Shown: positions 17,588 through 27,367 of the stretch, in pieces
How positions within the stretch are numbered: position 1 is the first letter of the stretch
Layout: each line of letters opens with the position of its first letter
Origin: Lysobacter antibioticus
GTDB taxonomy: Bacteria; Pseudomonadota; Gammaproteobacteria; Xanthomonadales; Xanthomonadaceae
DNA length: 64,000 bases
Assembly: GCF_000731095.1 (NCBI RefSeq)
Contig: NZ_JMTZ01000002.1
Span: forward strand, 25,523-89,522
Direction: 5' to 3'
The notes under the pieces: model-generated
What the model was told of the DNA's origin: nothing
The model's input: only the letters and a program-made list of their open reading frames with translations
The model's database searches: none
Translations under genes and position numbers: made by a program

Positions 17588-18385
17588 TCAGCGCTGGAGC
17601 AGGAAACCGAGCACCGCGCTCATGAACTCGGCCGGGCATTCGACGTTCGACAGATGCACCGCCGGCAGCACCAGCAGGCTCGCGCCGGGCACGCTCGCGG
17701 CGATGGCCTCGCCGTGGCTGGCCAGGGTCACCGTGTCGTAGCGGCCGGCGATCACCAGGGTCGGGCGCGCCACCCGCTCGAGCGTCGGGCGCATATCCAG
17801 ATCGCGCACCGCCGCGTAATTGCCGGCCAGGCCGCGCGGATCGGTGGCGAGCAACATGCCGCGGAAGGCCTGGATCGCCGGCCCGTTCGCCTCGCGCAGC
17901 GCCGCCGGGAACCAGTTGCCGAGAAACATCTCGGCGGTGTCGGCCATGTCCTCGACGCCCAGCACTGCGGCGATCCGCTCCGCCCATTGCCCGGCCGGCC
18001 CCAGATAGGCCGAGGTATTGCTCAGAATCAAACGGTCGATGCGCTCGCCGGCATGCACGCCGAGCCACTGCCCGATCATGCCGCCGAGCGACAGGCCGAG
18101 AAAATGCGCGCGTTCTATGCGCAGGGCGTCGAGCAGGTCGATCACGTCGCGGCCCAGGCGTTCGAGCGAGTACTCGCCCGCGGGCACGCCGGACGCGCCG
18201 TGGCCGCGCGTGTCATAACGCAGCACGCGGAAATGCCGCGCGAGTTCCGCCACTTGCGCATCCCACATATGCAGATCGGTGCCGATCGAGTTGGACAGCA
18301 CGAGCACCGGGCGCTCGGCCGCGCCGTCGAGGCGGTAGGCGATGCGCACGCCGTCGCTGGCGTTGAGGTAAGACAGGTCGTTCAT
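17588..18385 (-). CDS. pcaD: 3-oxoadipate enol-lactonase-like hydrolase
   Basis: The 265-aa alpha/beta hydrolase closely follows the PcaD pattern: LSNSIGTDLHMWD near residue 30, YDTRGHGAS, the nucleophile in GLSLGGMIGQWLG, and a late VHLSNVECP supplying the His. PcaD opens 3-oxoadipate enol-lactone in the beta-ketoadipate pathway. No other pathway genes are nearby, so the true substrate may be a related lactone. The start at 18385 is the first typical start after the divergent promoter. The LysR gene diverging from it is the probable regulator. Confidence 0.75.
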   Translation of the reverse strand: MNDLSYLNASDGVRIAYRLDGAAERPVLVLSNSIGTDLHMWDAQVAELARHFRVLRYDTRGHGASGVPAGEYSLERLGRDVIDLLDALRIERAHFLGLSLGGMIGQWLGVHAGERIDRLILSNTSAYLGPAGQWAERIAAVLGVEDMADTAEMFLGNWFPAALREANGPAIQAFRGMLLATDPRGLAGNYAAVRDLDMRPTLERVARPTLVIAGRYDTVTLASHGEAIAASVPGASLLVLPAVHLSNVECPAEFMSAVLGFLLQR

Positions 18386-18500
18386 GGCGATGCTCCGTTC
18401 GGATAGGCCGCTTGTGAGCTTCGCGGGCAGTCGTTCAGCCCGGTGTCGCTCCTGCAACGGCAGACGCCGCGGAGCAAATCCTAGTTGCGGCCGATCCCGG

Positions 18501-18541
18501 CGGATATTACAAAGCTCGTACATTCTTTGTAGTCATATCCG
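18501..18541. promoter_or_regulatory. Two-layer palindromic operator of the LysR/hydrolase pair
   Basis: CGGATAT (18501-18507) and TACAAAG (18508-18514) are mirrored by CTTTGTA (18525-18531) and ATATCCG (18535-18541). The inner arms are 10 nt apart; the right outer arm is offset by 3 nt. The site ends 2 nt before the lysR start, so binding should repress lysR. Confidence 0.7.
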
Positions 18542-18543
18542 AC

Positions 18544-19512
18544 ATGAGCGCCTTCACCCTGCACGACCTGCAATGCTTCGACGCCGTAGTCCGCGCCGGC
18601 GGCTTCCAGGCCGCGGCCGCGACCTTGCATCGCTCGCATCCGGCGGTGTTCGCCGCGGTCGCCAAGCTGGAGCGCCAGCTCGGTTTCGACCTGCTCGACC
18701 GCAGCGGCTACCGGGTGCGCCCGACCGACGCCGGCCAGTCCTTCCATCGCCGCGCCCAGGCCTTGCTGCGCGAGATGGAGGAATTGCGTACTCATGCCGC
18801 GCAACTGGCCATGGGCGAGGAAAGCGAACTGCGCGTGGTGATCGGCGACCTCTGCCCGCGGCCGCAGATGCTGGCCCTGTTGAGCCGCTTCTTCGCCGCC
18901 CGCCCGGGCACCCGCCTGCATCTGCATTTCGAGGCGGTCAGCGGGCCTACCGAGCGTTTGTTCGACGGCGACGCCGACTTGATCCTGCATCGCGTCGACA
19001 AGCGCGATCCGCGCATCGAGTGGATGGATCTGTGCCCGGTGCCGTTCGTGCCGGTGGTCGCCGCGGGTTTCCTGCCGTTCCCGATCTCGCGCGCGATCAA
19101 GCCCGAACGGATGCGCGACTTTACCCAATGCGTCATGCGCGACAGCGCGCGTCACTCGCCGCCACGCGACTACTTCATGATCGAAGGCGCGCATCAATGC
19201 ACCGTCGCCGATCAGCTCATGAAGAAGGACATCATCCTGCAGGGCATGGGCTGGGGCCACATGCCGCGGTTCCTGATCGAACAGGAATTGCGCGAGGGGC
19301 GGCTGCATTCGATCGCTGGCCGCTACCTGCCCGGCAGCGTCGAGGACCTGGTGGCGGCGCGGCGCAGCGACCGCGCGCACGGCCCGGTCGCGAACCGATT
19401 GTGGAGCTATCTTGGCGAACAGGCACCGCGATTCCGCGACTCCATCCAAGCGGCCATGCCCACGGCGAGGACAAAGGCGAAGCCTGCCAGCTCACCGAAC
19501 AAGCGCGGATGA
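18544..19512 (+). CDS. LysR-family transcriptional regulator
   Basis: The 322-aa product has a LysR helix-turn-helix at residues 1-62 (FQAAAATLHRSHPAVFAAV, then LERQLGFDLLDR) and an effector-binding domain from about 90. The C terminus has an unusual ~25-residue Ala/Lys/Ser-rich tail. It diverges from the enol-lactonase-like gene and starts directly beside a strong palindrome, so autoregulation and control of that hydrolase are likely. The effector is unknown. Confidence 0.88.
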   Translation: MSAFTLHDLQCFDAVVRAGGFQAAAATLHRSHPAVFAAVAKLERQLGFDLLDRSGYRVRPTDAGQSFHRRAQALLREMEELRTHAAQLAMGEESELRVVIGDLCPRPQMLALLSRFFAARPGTRLHLHFEAVSGPTERLFDGDADLILHRVDKRDPRIEWMDLCPVPFVPVVAAGFLPFPISRAIKPERMRDFTQCVMRDSARHSPPRDYFMIEGAHQCTVADQLMKKDIILQGMGWGHMPRFLIEQELREGRLHSIAGRYLPGSVEDLVAARRSDRAHGPVANRLWSYLGEQAPRFRDSIQAAMPTARTKAKPASSPNKRG

Positions 19513-19706
19513 CGCGACCCGCTGCCGCCGCGGCCGTATAACGCAAGCCGCGCGTCGATACGTCCATACGCCTGCGCCAAGCCACTGCAGCGCCCGCCGA
19601 TTCATGTCTGCGTTGCATTTCTGACGCGCTCCCTGTTGGCCTGTCCGGCCGACACCTGTCGTTGGCTTGGTCGTAACTGGACTCAAGGCCACAGGAGTAG
19701 CCGACC

Positions 19707-20120
19707 ATGAACACCGCGTTGAACACCGCACTTTGGATCGCCCTCGCCATCGCCGCTGCGGCCGAGGGCTGCAGCCCGGTCGCCGCCAGCCAAGTCTCCG
19801 GCTGGTGGGACGGCAACTGGAACTGCACCATCGATGGCCGCCCTGCCAAGATGAAATGGAGCGCCGTCAATGACAGTCAAACGACCTGCGACGACGACGA
19901 GGTCTGCACTCACACCTTCGGCGCCCGCTGGAAGGGTAGGTTCTCCGACAACGGCTCGGCCTGGGTGGCGCTGAACAATGCGCGCCGCGGCAAAAACGGC
20001 GGCCTGTACTTCAACCATGCCGACGGCAACCGCTGGTACCTGCCCACGCCGACGGACAATCGGTCCAAGGGTTGGACGACCTGGAACGGCCAGCGCTATC
20101 CGCTGGTGTGCTGGCGCTGA
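19707..20120 (+). CDS. Small secreted protein, DUF6006-like
   Basis: The 137-aa product has a signal peptide (residues about 1-27). A compact domain follows with WNCTIDGRPAKMKW, CDDDEVCTHT, GRFSDNGSAWV and a final YPLVCW. The pattern resembles the DUF6006 family, small exported proteins of unknown function. Several Cys suggest disulfides. AGGAG precedes the ATG. Confidence 0.7.
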   Translation: MNTALNTALWIALAIAAAAEGCSPVAASQVSGWWDGNWNCTIDGRPAKMKWSAVNDSQTTCDDDEVCTHTFGARWKGRFSDNGSAWVALNNARRGKNGGLYFNHADGNRWYLPTPTDNRSKGWTTWNGQRYPLVCWR

Positions 20121-20211
20121 GGCCGCTCGTTCGCTGAGCCATCGCGCACGCCGCGCGATTCGGCGGCCGCCTGCATCGGGGTTCCGGCAGGCGGCGGTTA
20201 CCGGCATCGAT

Positions 20212-21063
20212 TCAATCGCGCGACTCTGTCCTGGCAAGACGCCGGGCGAAGAACGCCAGGATCTCGTCGCGCGCGGCGATGGTCGGCTGACCGGCTTCGT
20301 CGATCAGATGCGCCGTCACCACGCTGTGCGGGCTGGCGACCACGTGCTCGAAGAACGGCGCCAGGCCCTCGCGATTGGCCGCACTGTCGGGCAGCACCCG
20401 CGCGACGAAACGCTCGCCGAGCGCCTCGGCGTAAGCAGCGAAGCGCTGCGCCTTGCAGAAACGGTCGCCGTCGAAGCGATAGGCCATGACCGTCAGGTTC
20501 TCGCGTTCCAGGCGTTGCCGCACCGCGGCGAGTTGCTCGGGCGCGATCTCCAGCCCGGCCGGGTCGTCCAGCGGCAGCGAAGGCTGCGCCAACACCGGCG
20601 CCAACATCGAAGGTTCGAGCATCATGGTCAGGGCGAAGTTGCCGGTGAAGCACATACCGATCGCGCCGACGCCGGGGCCGCCGCATTCGCCGTGCGCGAA
20701 GCGCGCCAGCGCGCGCAGCCATTGCGTGACCGGGCTCGAACCCTGGCCGGCGAAGGCGCGAAACTCGGCGCTGACGCAAGCGCGCTGGAAGATCGCCTTG
20801 CTCTCCTCGACACCGGGCACGGCGCCATCTCGGCCGAACAGCGAAGGCATGTAGACGGTGAACCCCGCGTCCCGGACCCAGCGGGCGAAGCGCGCCACCT
20901 GCGGGCTGATGCCCGGCATCTCGGTCATGACGATGACCGCCGGCCCGATGCCGGCGACGTGCACGCGCTTGCCGACGCCGTCGAGGGTAATCGTGCGCGG
21001 CTCGAAGTCGTCGAGCGGATCGGACTGGCCGAGATCGGTGCGGTTGATCGGGGCAGACGGCAT
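20212..21063 (-). CDS. Dienelactone hydrolase family protein
   Basis: The 283-aa alpha/beta hydrolase has the nucleophile motif GAIGMCFTG, where Cys replaces the usual Ser as in dienelactone hydrolases. A late VVTAHLID provides the probable His. The start at 21063 has AGAGGA 8 nt upstream. Known members cleave dienelactone in chloroaromatic breakdown, but many act on other esters. It diverges from a GlxA-type AraC regulator at 21157, its likely controller. Confidence 0.8.
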   Translation of the reverse strand: MPSAPINRTDLGQSDPLDDFEPRTITLDGVGKRVHVAGIGPAVIVMTEMPGISPQVARFARWVRDAGFTVYMPSLFGRDGAVPGVEESKAIFQRACVSAEFRAFAGQGSSPVTQWLRALARFAHGECGGPGVGAIGMCFTGNFALTMMLEPSMLAPVLAQPSLPLDDPAGLEIAPEQLAAVRQRLERENLTVMAYRFDGDRFCKAQRFAAYAEALGERFVARVLPDSAANREGLAPFFEHVVASPHSVVTAHLIDEAGQPTIAARDEILAFFARRLARTESRD

Positions 21064-21156
21064 TCGTGGGTGTCCTCTGGTCGGGCGCTGCCTACGCGGC
21101 GCGGCATCGGCTCGACCGCATTGCAACCCGCCACGCGCTAGACTTCGAGTGTCCGC

Positions 21157-22167
21157 TTGGACATGTTTCGGGCGTTTCCGGCCATGCACGATTTCACCGT
21201 CCTGATCCTACCCGGCGCCTACGCCAGCAGCGTCGCCGTCACCCTCGACCTGCTCGGCGCCGCGGCCGTGCTCGCACCGCGACTGCAAACGCCGCGACCG
21301 AATTGGCGGGTGCTATCGCCCGACGGCGGCAGCGTGACGCTCGGCAACGGCCTGCGCATCGACACTCGAGCCTTGCCCAGGCGCTCGCGCAACGACGCCT
21401 CGACCTGGGTGGTACCGGGCCTGGGCGTGGACCAGCCTGCGCAACTCATCGCTCGCCTGGCCCAGGCCGATGCGCAATATGCAATCGCAGGGCTGCGCCG
21501 CCATGCCGCGCGCGGCGGCAGTGTCGCCGCCTCGTGCTCGGCGGTGTTCCTGCTGCAGGCCGCCGGCCTGCTGCAGGGGCGCCGGGCTACGACTTCGTGG
21601 TGGTTGGCCGCGGACCTGCAACGCATCGCCCCGGACTGCAAGGTCGACGCCGACCGCATGGTCTGCAGCGACGGCCCGGTCAGCACCGCCGGCGCGGCGT
21701 TCGCCCAGTCGGACCTGATGCTGCAGTTGCTGCGCCTGCGTTTCGGCAGCGCGCTGGCCGACGTCGTCGCCAAGATCCTGCTGCTCGACGGCCGCCAGGC
21801 GCAGGCGCCGTTCGTGATCCCGTCGATGCTCGCCGGCGGCAACGAACTGGTGGCGCGGCTGACCCGGCGCATCGAGTCCTCGCTGCCGCATCCGCCAAGC
21901 CTGAGCGAACTCGCCTCGGAGTTCGCGATGTCGCCGAGAACCCTGGCCCGGCACGTGCGCGCCGCCACCGGCCGGACCGCGCTGGCCCTGATCCAAAGCG
22001 TGCGCTTGAACCGCGCGAGGCGCTTGATCGAGACCAGCCGCATGAGCATCGAACAGGTCGCGGCGCAGGTCGGCTACGAGGATGCGACGGCGTTGCGGCG
22101 GCTGATGCGCAAGGCCACCGGCGCCACGCCGAGCCGGTTCCGCCCGAGCCACCACCCCTTGGGGTAG
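21157..22167 (+). CDS. GlxA-type AraC-family regulator (DJ-1/PfpI domain)
   Basis: The 336-aa protein has an N-terminal DJ-1/PfpI-like domain (about 10-190) with the elbow GGSVAASCSAVFLL carrying a Cys. A C-terminal AraC double helix-turn-helix (about 235-330) follows, with MSPRTLARHV and a second recognition segment VAAQVGYEDATALRRLMRK. The start could also be at 21163 or 21184. It diverges from the dienelactone hydrolase gene and probably regulates it. Confidence 0.88.
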   Translation: MDMFRAFPAMHDFTVLILPGAYASSVAVTLDLLGAAAVLAPRLQTPRPNWRVLSPDGGSVTLGNGLRIDTRALPRRSRNDASTWVVPGLGVDQPAQLIARLAQADAQYAIAGLRRHAARGGSVAASCSAVFLLQAAGLLQGRRATTSWWLAADLQRIAPDCKVDADRMVCSDGPVSTAGAAFAQSDLMLQLLRLRFGSALADVVAKILLLDGRQAQAPFVIPSMLAGGNELVARLTRRIESSLPHPPSLSELASEFAMSPRTLARHVRAATGRTALALIQSVRLNRARRLIETSRMSIEQVAAQVGYEDATALRRLMRKATGATPSRFRPSHHPLG

Positions 22168-22231
22168 CAGCGGCGCCCTGGATTTCCTTCGCTCACAAGC
22201 CGCGGCTGCGAAGCTTCTGCATGCGGCGCCA

Positions 22232-22319
22232 GTCGCGGCTCACGCCGCTCCTACAAAAACGGCTGCCGATGTCGCTCGACTCGCTCCGCTCCCACTGTAA
22301 GGGCGGCGTGAGCCGCGAC
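22232..22319. repeat. Inverted pair of REP-like elements
   Basis: GTCGCGGCTCACGCCGCTCC (22232-22251, then TAC) and, inverted, GGGCGGCGTGAGCCGCGAC (22301-22319) are facing copies of a REP-like unit and could fold into a long hairpin. A third, interrupted copy (GGTCGCGGCTTGTG ... CGCCGCTCCTAC) lies at about 22416-22463. The whole 22168-22481 gap between the convergent AraC and GH6 genes consists of such material; no gene was seen. Confidence 0.75.
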
Positions 22320-22481
22320 TACGAAGTACCGGAGCCCGACGCAACCTGCGCGAAGCCGACCAGCCCTCGCGAGCGACGAATCTCCGGATCGTCGCGATGC
22401 AGACCGGTGCTTCGCGGTCGCGGCTTGTGACCGAAGAAAATCCAGAAGGACGCCGCTCCTACCCCTTGAAGCGCAGCGCCC

Positions 22482-23474
22482 TCAGCGCCCCTCGATCAAG
22501 CGTATCGCGATGTCGGGCGAGAACTGCCCGGCCGGGATCCCCGGCCCAATGCCGCAGTTGCCGTCGGAATCGCCCGGCACTTTGATCCATAACAGCATTT
22601 CCGCGCCGCTGCCGCTGTTCTGCGAGACCGTGCCGAGCTTGCGGCCGGGCGGGTTGCACCACTCGCCGTTGGAGCCGTTGCCGTTGCGGCTGGTGTCGAC
22701 TATGAACGGCTTGGGGTAGCCGAACTGCCGCTGCAAGGCGCCGGCGACGGCGACGCCGTAAGCATTGGAATCGGCGGTGGTGTAGTAGTTCGACACGTTC
22801 AGGGCGAAGCCGCGAATGCCTTTGACGCCGGCCGAGTTCAGACGCCGCGCCATTTCGTCGGCGCCGATCCAACGGGCGTTGCCGCCGTCGTGATAGACCA
22901 AGGCATTCGGCGCGCGCAGCTTGAATTCGTTCGCGGCGTACTGCAGCAGACCGGTGCGGACGCTGCGCTGATCGGCGGGCAGGCAATCCAGTTGGGCCAG
23001 TGCGTCGGGCTCGATCACCACCACCGCGCGGCGGCTGCCGATGCCCGCGGCGAAGCCGGAGATCCAGGCGCGATAAGCCTCGGGACTGCCGGCGCCGCCG
23101 CCGGAGTGACTGCCGCAATCGCGGCCGGGAATGTTGTAGGCGACCAGGATCGGTAACTTGTCTGCGGTCTGCGCCGCACCGACGAAGCTCGCCACCGCGG
23201 TATTGATGTTGCCGCTCCAGTTGCCGAACCAGCGCGCCATCGGCCGGGTCGAGATCGCGCTGCCGATCCGCGTCGCGCGCGGATCGCCGGCATGGTCGCG
23301 CACCCAGATCGCCGGATTCGAGTACGGGTCGACATAGAAACCGCCGTTCTGATTCGCCGCGCTCGCTGCGCCCGGCGCCAATGCGGCGAAACACAGGGCG
23401 ATGACGCCGGCGACGAAACCGCGCTGCCGCTGCGGACGAACCGCTGCCGCACCGGCCATGGAATATCGATGCAT
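22482..23474 (-). CDS. Secreted GH6 family glucanase
   Basis: The 330-aa product has a signal peptide (to about residue 39, ending ASA) and a glycoside hydrolase family 6 catalytic domain. Signature pieces are FYVDPYSNPAIWV, the loop IPGRDCG with D119, VVIEPDAL with D157 (general acid position), YHDGGNARWIG and LLWIKVPGDSDGNCG. GH6 enzymes cut beta-1,4-glucan by inversion as endoglucanases or cellobiohydrolases. No cellulose-binding module is attached. AGGAGG precedes the start at 23474. It fits the lytic, polymer-degrading profile of this genome segment. Confidence 0.9.
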   Translation of the reverse strand: MHRYSMAGAAAVRPQRQRGFVAGVIALCFAALAPGAASAANQNGGFYVDPYSNPAIWVRDHAGDPRATRIGSAISTRPMARWFGNWSGNINTAVASFVGAAQTADKLPILVAYNIPGRDCGSHSGGGAGSPEAYRAWISGFAAGIGSRRAVVVIEPDALAQLDCLPADQRSVRTGLLQYAANEFKLRAPNALVYHDGGNARWIGADEMARRLNSAGVKGIRGFALNVSNYYTTADSNAYGVAVAGALQRQFGYPKPFIVDTSRNGNGSNGEWCNPPGRKLGTVSQNSGSGAEMLLWIKVPGDSDGNCGIGPGIPAGQFSPDIAIRLIEGR

Positions 23475-23646
23475 GGAGCCTCCTGCGTGCTGACTGGAAC
23501 TGCACAGAAGGTGACTTCGAAGCCCGCCGCGCGCTCCGAAACGCCTCACACTTTCGTGCATCCGTCTTGGCAAAACCGCCGCCTCGCGCTCGTTCCGCCA
23601 CCCAGCGCACGCTTGCCGCGTTGCGGCTATTGCGGACCGCGCGCCG

Positions 23647-25509
23647 CTACAGCGTTTCGACGGCGGCGGCGCGCGCGCAGCGGCCGAGCTCGCGGCCGAG
23701 GCCGGAGTTCGTGCCCGACGCCCCGACGAGCCCACGCAGGCTGCAGGCGTCGGCGACCACAGGCGCCAGACAGACGTCCCAATCCATGCTCAGCGCATGC
23801 TCGGCGCTCGACCAGGTGCAGCCGTGCGTCGCGCTACCCGGCACCAAAGTCCAACCGCGCCGGTTCGCGTGGCCCAAGTGTTGGCTGCGGGTGGTATCGA
23901 TGCAGGCCGCCAGGGCGATGTCCTGCACCAACAACCAGCGCGTCTGCGGCGACTGCCGCTGCCACTCCAGTCCGCGCCGCATCTGCACCGGGAAGATCGC
24001 CTTGAAGCCGAACTCGGCGACCGGCCGGTCGGCCATCAACAGGTTCTGCTCGCGCCAGGCCACCAGGCCCAGTTCGGCCTTCGGGCCGATGCGCTTGCCC
24101 ACTTCGGCCATCAGGCCGCGCGCGGACGACGAATCGTTGAGCAACGGCGCCATGACCAGGCCGAACGCGACCCACAAGCCGGCCAGCATCGCCGCCATGC
24201 CGGCGAAGGCGCGGCGTCGCCCGGTCCACAACAGACAGGCCAGGCCCCAACCGCCGACCGCGGCGACGCTGGCGGCCAGCGCCGAGGACACGTCCTCGAG
24301 CGAGCGCTCGGCGACGAAGCGCCGTTCGAACCCGGGATCGCCGAACCACATCGCCAGGCCGCCGAGCAGCAGTGCGATGGACAATACCGCGGTGAAACCG
24401 AGCGCGACGCGCTGCGCCGACGCCTTGCGCAGCAAGCCCGGCAGCAACGGCGCCAGCGCCAACGCGACCATCGGCAGCGCCGGCAAGATGTACATATCGC
24501 GCTTTCCGCCGGGAATGCTGAAGAACAGCAGGACCAGCAACCACCACGCCAGCGGCAACAGATAGCGCGCATCGCGACGGCGCAGACGCCGGCGCCAGGC
24601 CGGCAGCGCCCACGGCAAGGCGAGCATGGTCGGCAACCACATGGTCGCCATCACTTCCAGGAAGTACCAAGTCGGTTGGCCGTGATCCCAGGACGCGCCG
24701 TAACGCTTGGCGGTCTGGCGCACCAGAATGTCGTTGAGATAGGCCGAGTACTGGCCGCCGTCCGGCCCGAGCGCGGCGATCGCCAGCGGCACCAGCCAGA
24801 TGCCGGCGGCGGCGACGAAGGCGAGCGGCCCGAGCCAGAACTTCGCGCTCTTGGCATGCAGCTTCACGTTCCAGCCGCGCAACGAGGCGATGGCGGCCGG
24901 GATCAGCATCAGCAAGGCGATCGCACCGACGCCCTTGCTGATCGTGCCCAGCCCCGCCGCGGCCCAGCCGAGCATCCACATCGGCCAGTCCGGGCCGCGC
25001 TTGCGCGCGCTCAGCAAGACATGGCGCAGCAGACCGTAATTGGCCAGGGTGATCCAGAACACCACCAACGGATCGATCTGGGCCTTCTTCGCCTGCCAGG
25101 TGAACTGCAGGGCGAACAGCAACGCATAGCCGGCGTACAGGCCGACACGACGCGTCCACAGGCGGCGGCCGAGATCGACCACGCACCACAGCGTGCCCAG
25201 CGAGGCCAGCAGCGACGGCAACAGGAAGGCGATGCGCCACTCACCGAACACCTGATAAGCGGCGGCCTGCAGCCACATGAACAACGGCGGCTTGTCGGAA
25301 TACAGCTCGTGGCCGCGATGCGGGAACAGCCAATCGCCGCTCTCGATCATCTGCTTGGCGACCAGGGCGAAACGCGGCTCGTCGGCCGGCCAGGGATCGC
25401 GCAGGCCCAAGCCGACCCCGAGCACCAGCACCGCCAGCACCCAGAACAGGACGGTCTGGTTGCGTCTGGCGACTCGATGTAGCGCGGCGCTGTGCAGGAT
25501 CGTGGTCAT
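23647..25509 (-). CDS. GT39-family (ArnT-like) membrane glycosyltransferase
   Basis: The 620-aa protein has about a dozen hydrophobic segments. Near its start lies the PMT/ArnT-type first-loop motif WPADEPRFALVA with the acidic pair, followed by LYSDKPPLFMWLQA. Such enzymes transfer a sugar from a polyprenyl-phosphate carrier to lipid A or protein on the periplasmic side. The C-terminal ~120 residues are soluble and Cys-containing. The start at 25509 (MTTILHS) gives normal topology. It lies upstream of the GH6 gene on the same strand but ~170 nt away. The acceptor is unknown. Confidence 0.85.
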   Translation of the reverse strand: MTTILHSAALHRVARRNQTVLFWVLAVLVLGVGLGLRDPWPADEPRFALVAKQMIESGDWLFPHRGHELYSDKPPLFMWLQAAAYQVFGEWRIAFLLPSLLASLGTLWCVVDLGRRLWTRRVGLYAGYALLFALQFTWQAKKAQIDPLVVFWITLANYGLLRHVLLSARKRGPDWPMWMLGWAAAGLGTISKGVGAIALLMLIPAAIASLRGWNVKLHAKSAKFWLGPLAFVAAAGIWLVPLAIAALGPDGGQYSAYLNDILVRQTAKRYGASWDHGQPTWYFLEVMATMWLPTMLALPWALPAWRRRLRRRDARYLLPLAWWLLVLLFFSIPGGKRDMYILPALPMVALALAPLLPGLLRKASAQRVALGFTAVLSIALLLGGLAMWFGDPGFERRFVAERSLEDVSSALAASVAAVGGWGLACLLWTGRRRAFAGMAAMLAGLWVAFGLVMAPLLNDSSSARGLMAEVGKRIGPKAELGLVAWREQNLLMADRPVAEFGFKAIFPVQMRRGLEWQRQSPQTRWLLVQDIALAACIDTTRSQHLGHANRRGWTLVPGSATHGCTWSSAEHALSMDWDVCLAPVVADACSLRGLVGASGTNSGLGRELGRCARAAAVETL

Positions 25510-26066
25510 CGCGTGATCGGTAGTGGCGTGGTCTTGAAGCAGGGCAGCAGGAACGGTGGTGCCGGATCGGCGTGCTGCGAACGCCCGCAGGGCGAAGCGC
25601 CGGCATTGTATCGAGGCCGATCGCAGCCTCGGCATGACGGCTCGCACACGACCGCGCGCAGACCTCGGCTCGCATGGGCCCGCCTGCATCGGCAAGGGAC
25701 GCAATCGGCGAATGCTGACATTCCCGATGTCCGATAGATGTCGGAGCCCGGACCGCCGCAGGCACGTCGTGCGCAGCGGCGCCCATGATGCGCAATACGC
25801 CACCGTTCGGAAACAGCGGCCACACTCCCGGGCCGGCCTCGGCTGGGCGAGCGCACCCGTTCGAGGCATACTTTTCGCCATGGCCGGTCGACGGCATCGC
25901 GCCATCCCGGTTCCCGTCCGTGCCCCGCTGCGAGGCCCGGCCGCGGCCGGACGGCCGCTCGCGACGGATGCGCCACGGCTCGCCTTCGACCGCGACAGCA
26001 GGACTCTCAAGCCCGCGGCGCGCATCGCGCTGCCGCGGACGCCCCATCGATGACGAGGTAGACCAG
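25510..26066. other. Intergenic region between GT39 gene and fabV
   Basis: This 557-nt divergent intergenic stretch has open frames on both strands (for example 25556-26053 plus), but their products are Arg/Pro/Ala-rich and lack plausible starts. No promoter, hairpin or RNA gene could be named with confidence. Confidence 0.4.
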
Positions 26067-27272
26067 TTGATCATCCACCCCAAGGTTCGCGGTTTCATCT
26101 GCACCACCACGCACCCGCTCGGCTGCGAGCTCAACGTACGCGAGCAGATCGAAGCCACGCGCGCGCGCGGCGTCCGCAAGGACGGACCGAAGAAGGTGCT
26201 GGTGATCGGCGCGTCCAGCGGCTACGGCCTGGCCGCGCGCATCACCGCCGCGTTCGGCTTCGGCGCCGACACCCTCGGCGTGTTTTTCGAGAAGCCCGGC
26301 AGCGACAAGAAGGCCGGCACCGCCGGCTGGTACAACTCGGCCGCGTTCGACAAGTTCGCCAAGGCCGAGGGCCTGTACAGCAAGTCGATCAACGGCGACG
26401 CCTTCTCCAATGAAGCGCGCGACACCGCCATCGAGCTGATCAAGAACGAGATGGGCGGGCAGATCGACCTGATCGTGTATTCGCTGGCCTCGCCGGTACG
26501 CAAGCTGCCCGACACCGGCGAGCTCAAGCGCTCGGCGCTGAAGACCATCGGCGAGCCTTACGTCTCGACCGCGATCGACACCAACAAGGACACCATCATC
26601 CAGGCCACGGTCGAGCCCGCCACCGAGCAGGAGATCGAAGACACCGTCACGGTGATGGGCGGACAGGACTGGGAGCTGTGGATCGACGCGCTCGAACGCG
26701 CCGGCGTGCTCGCGCCGGGCGCGCGCACCGTCGCCTTCAGCTACATCGGCACCGAGATCACCTGGCCGATCTACTGGCACGGCGCGCTCGGCAAGGCCAA
26801 GGTCGACCTCGACCTGACCGCGCAGCGCCTGGATGCGCGCCTGCGCAAGATCGGCGGCGGCGCCAACGTGGCGGTGCTGAAGTCGGTGGTGACCCAGGCC
26901 AGCGCGGCCATCCCGGTGATGCCGCTGTACATCTCGCTGGTGTTCAAGGTGATGAAGGAAAAGGGACTGCACGAAGGCACCGTCGACCAGCTCAGCCGCT
27001 TGTTCCGCGAGCGCCTCTACCGTGAAGACGGCCAGGCACCGCAGACCGACGACGAGCACCGCCTGCGCCTGGACGATTGGGAACTGCGCGACGAAGTCCA
27101 GGACACCTGCAAGGCGCTGTGGCCGCAGGTGACCACCGAGAATCTGTTCGAGCTCACCGACTACGCCGCTTACAAGCACGAGTTCCTCAAGCTGTTCGGC
27201 TTCGAGCGCAGCGACGTCGACTACGACGCCGAGGTCGACCCCGACGTGAAGTTCGACTGCATCGAGCTCTGA
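26067..27272 (+). CDS. fabV: Trans-2-enoyl-ACP reductase FabV
   Basis: The 401-aa protein reduces enoyl-ACP with NADH in the last step of fatty-acid elongation. It begins [20 protein letters not shown], the family-typical start, and is read from a TTG codon with GAGG upstream. The nucleotide site is [11 protein letters not shown] (44-54). The catalytic FabV signature Tyr-x8-Lys is Y236...K245 ([10 protein letters not shown]). FabV is the triclosan-resistant enoyl reductase isozyme. The length matches the family. A perfect hairpin follows the stop. Confidence 0.95.
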   Translation: MIIHPKVRGFICTTTHPLGCELNVREQIEATRARGVRKDGPKKVLVIGASSGYGLAARITAAFGFGADTLGVFFEKPGSDKKAGTAGWYNSAAFDKFAKAEGLYSKSINGDAFSNEARDTAIELIKNEMGGQIDLIVYSLASPVRKLPDTGELKRSALKTIGEPYVSTAIDTNKDTIIQATVEPATEQEIEDTVTVMGGQDWELWIDALERAGVLAPGARTVAFSYIGTEITWPIYWHGALGKAKVDLDLTAQRLDARLRKIGGGANVAVLKSVVTQASAAIPVMPLYISLVFKVMKEKGLHEGTVDQLSRLFRERLYREDGQAPQTDDEHRLRLDDWELRDEVQDTCKALWPQVTTENLFELTDYAAYKHEFLKLFGFERSDVDYDAEVDPDVKFDCIEL

Positions 27273-27319
27273 GTCTCGGCGGGTTGCATCACGCTGCACC
27301 GGCGCCGCTCCCGGCGCCC

Positions 27320-27344
27320 CTCCGCTCCTGCGACAGGAGCGGAG
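27320..27344. terminator. Bidirectional hairpin between fabV and zinc-ribbon gene
   Basis: CTCCGCTCCTG (27320-27330) and CAGGAGCGGAG (27334-27344) form a perfect 11-bp stem with a 3-nt loop between convergent genes. No T tract follows. Confidence 0.65.
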
Positions 27345-27367
27345 CCCGGACCGGCCCACAGGCCGCG

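Noticed and set aside
17588..18385. Counting the enol-lactonase-like hydrolase as part of the YcaO operon
   Set aside because: It is on the opposite strand and paired with its own divergent LysR regulator and operator. Only the stops touch.
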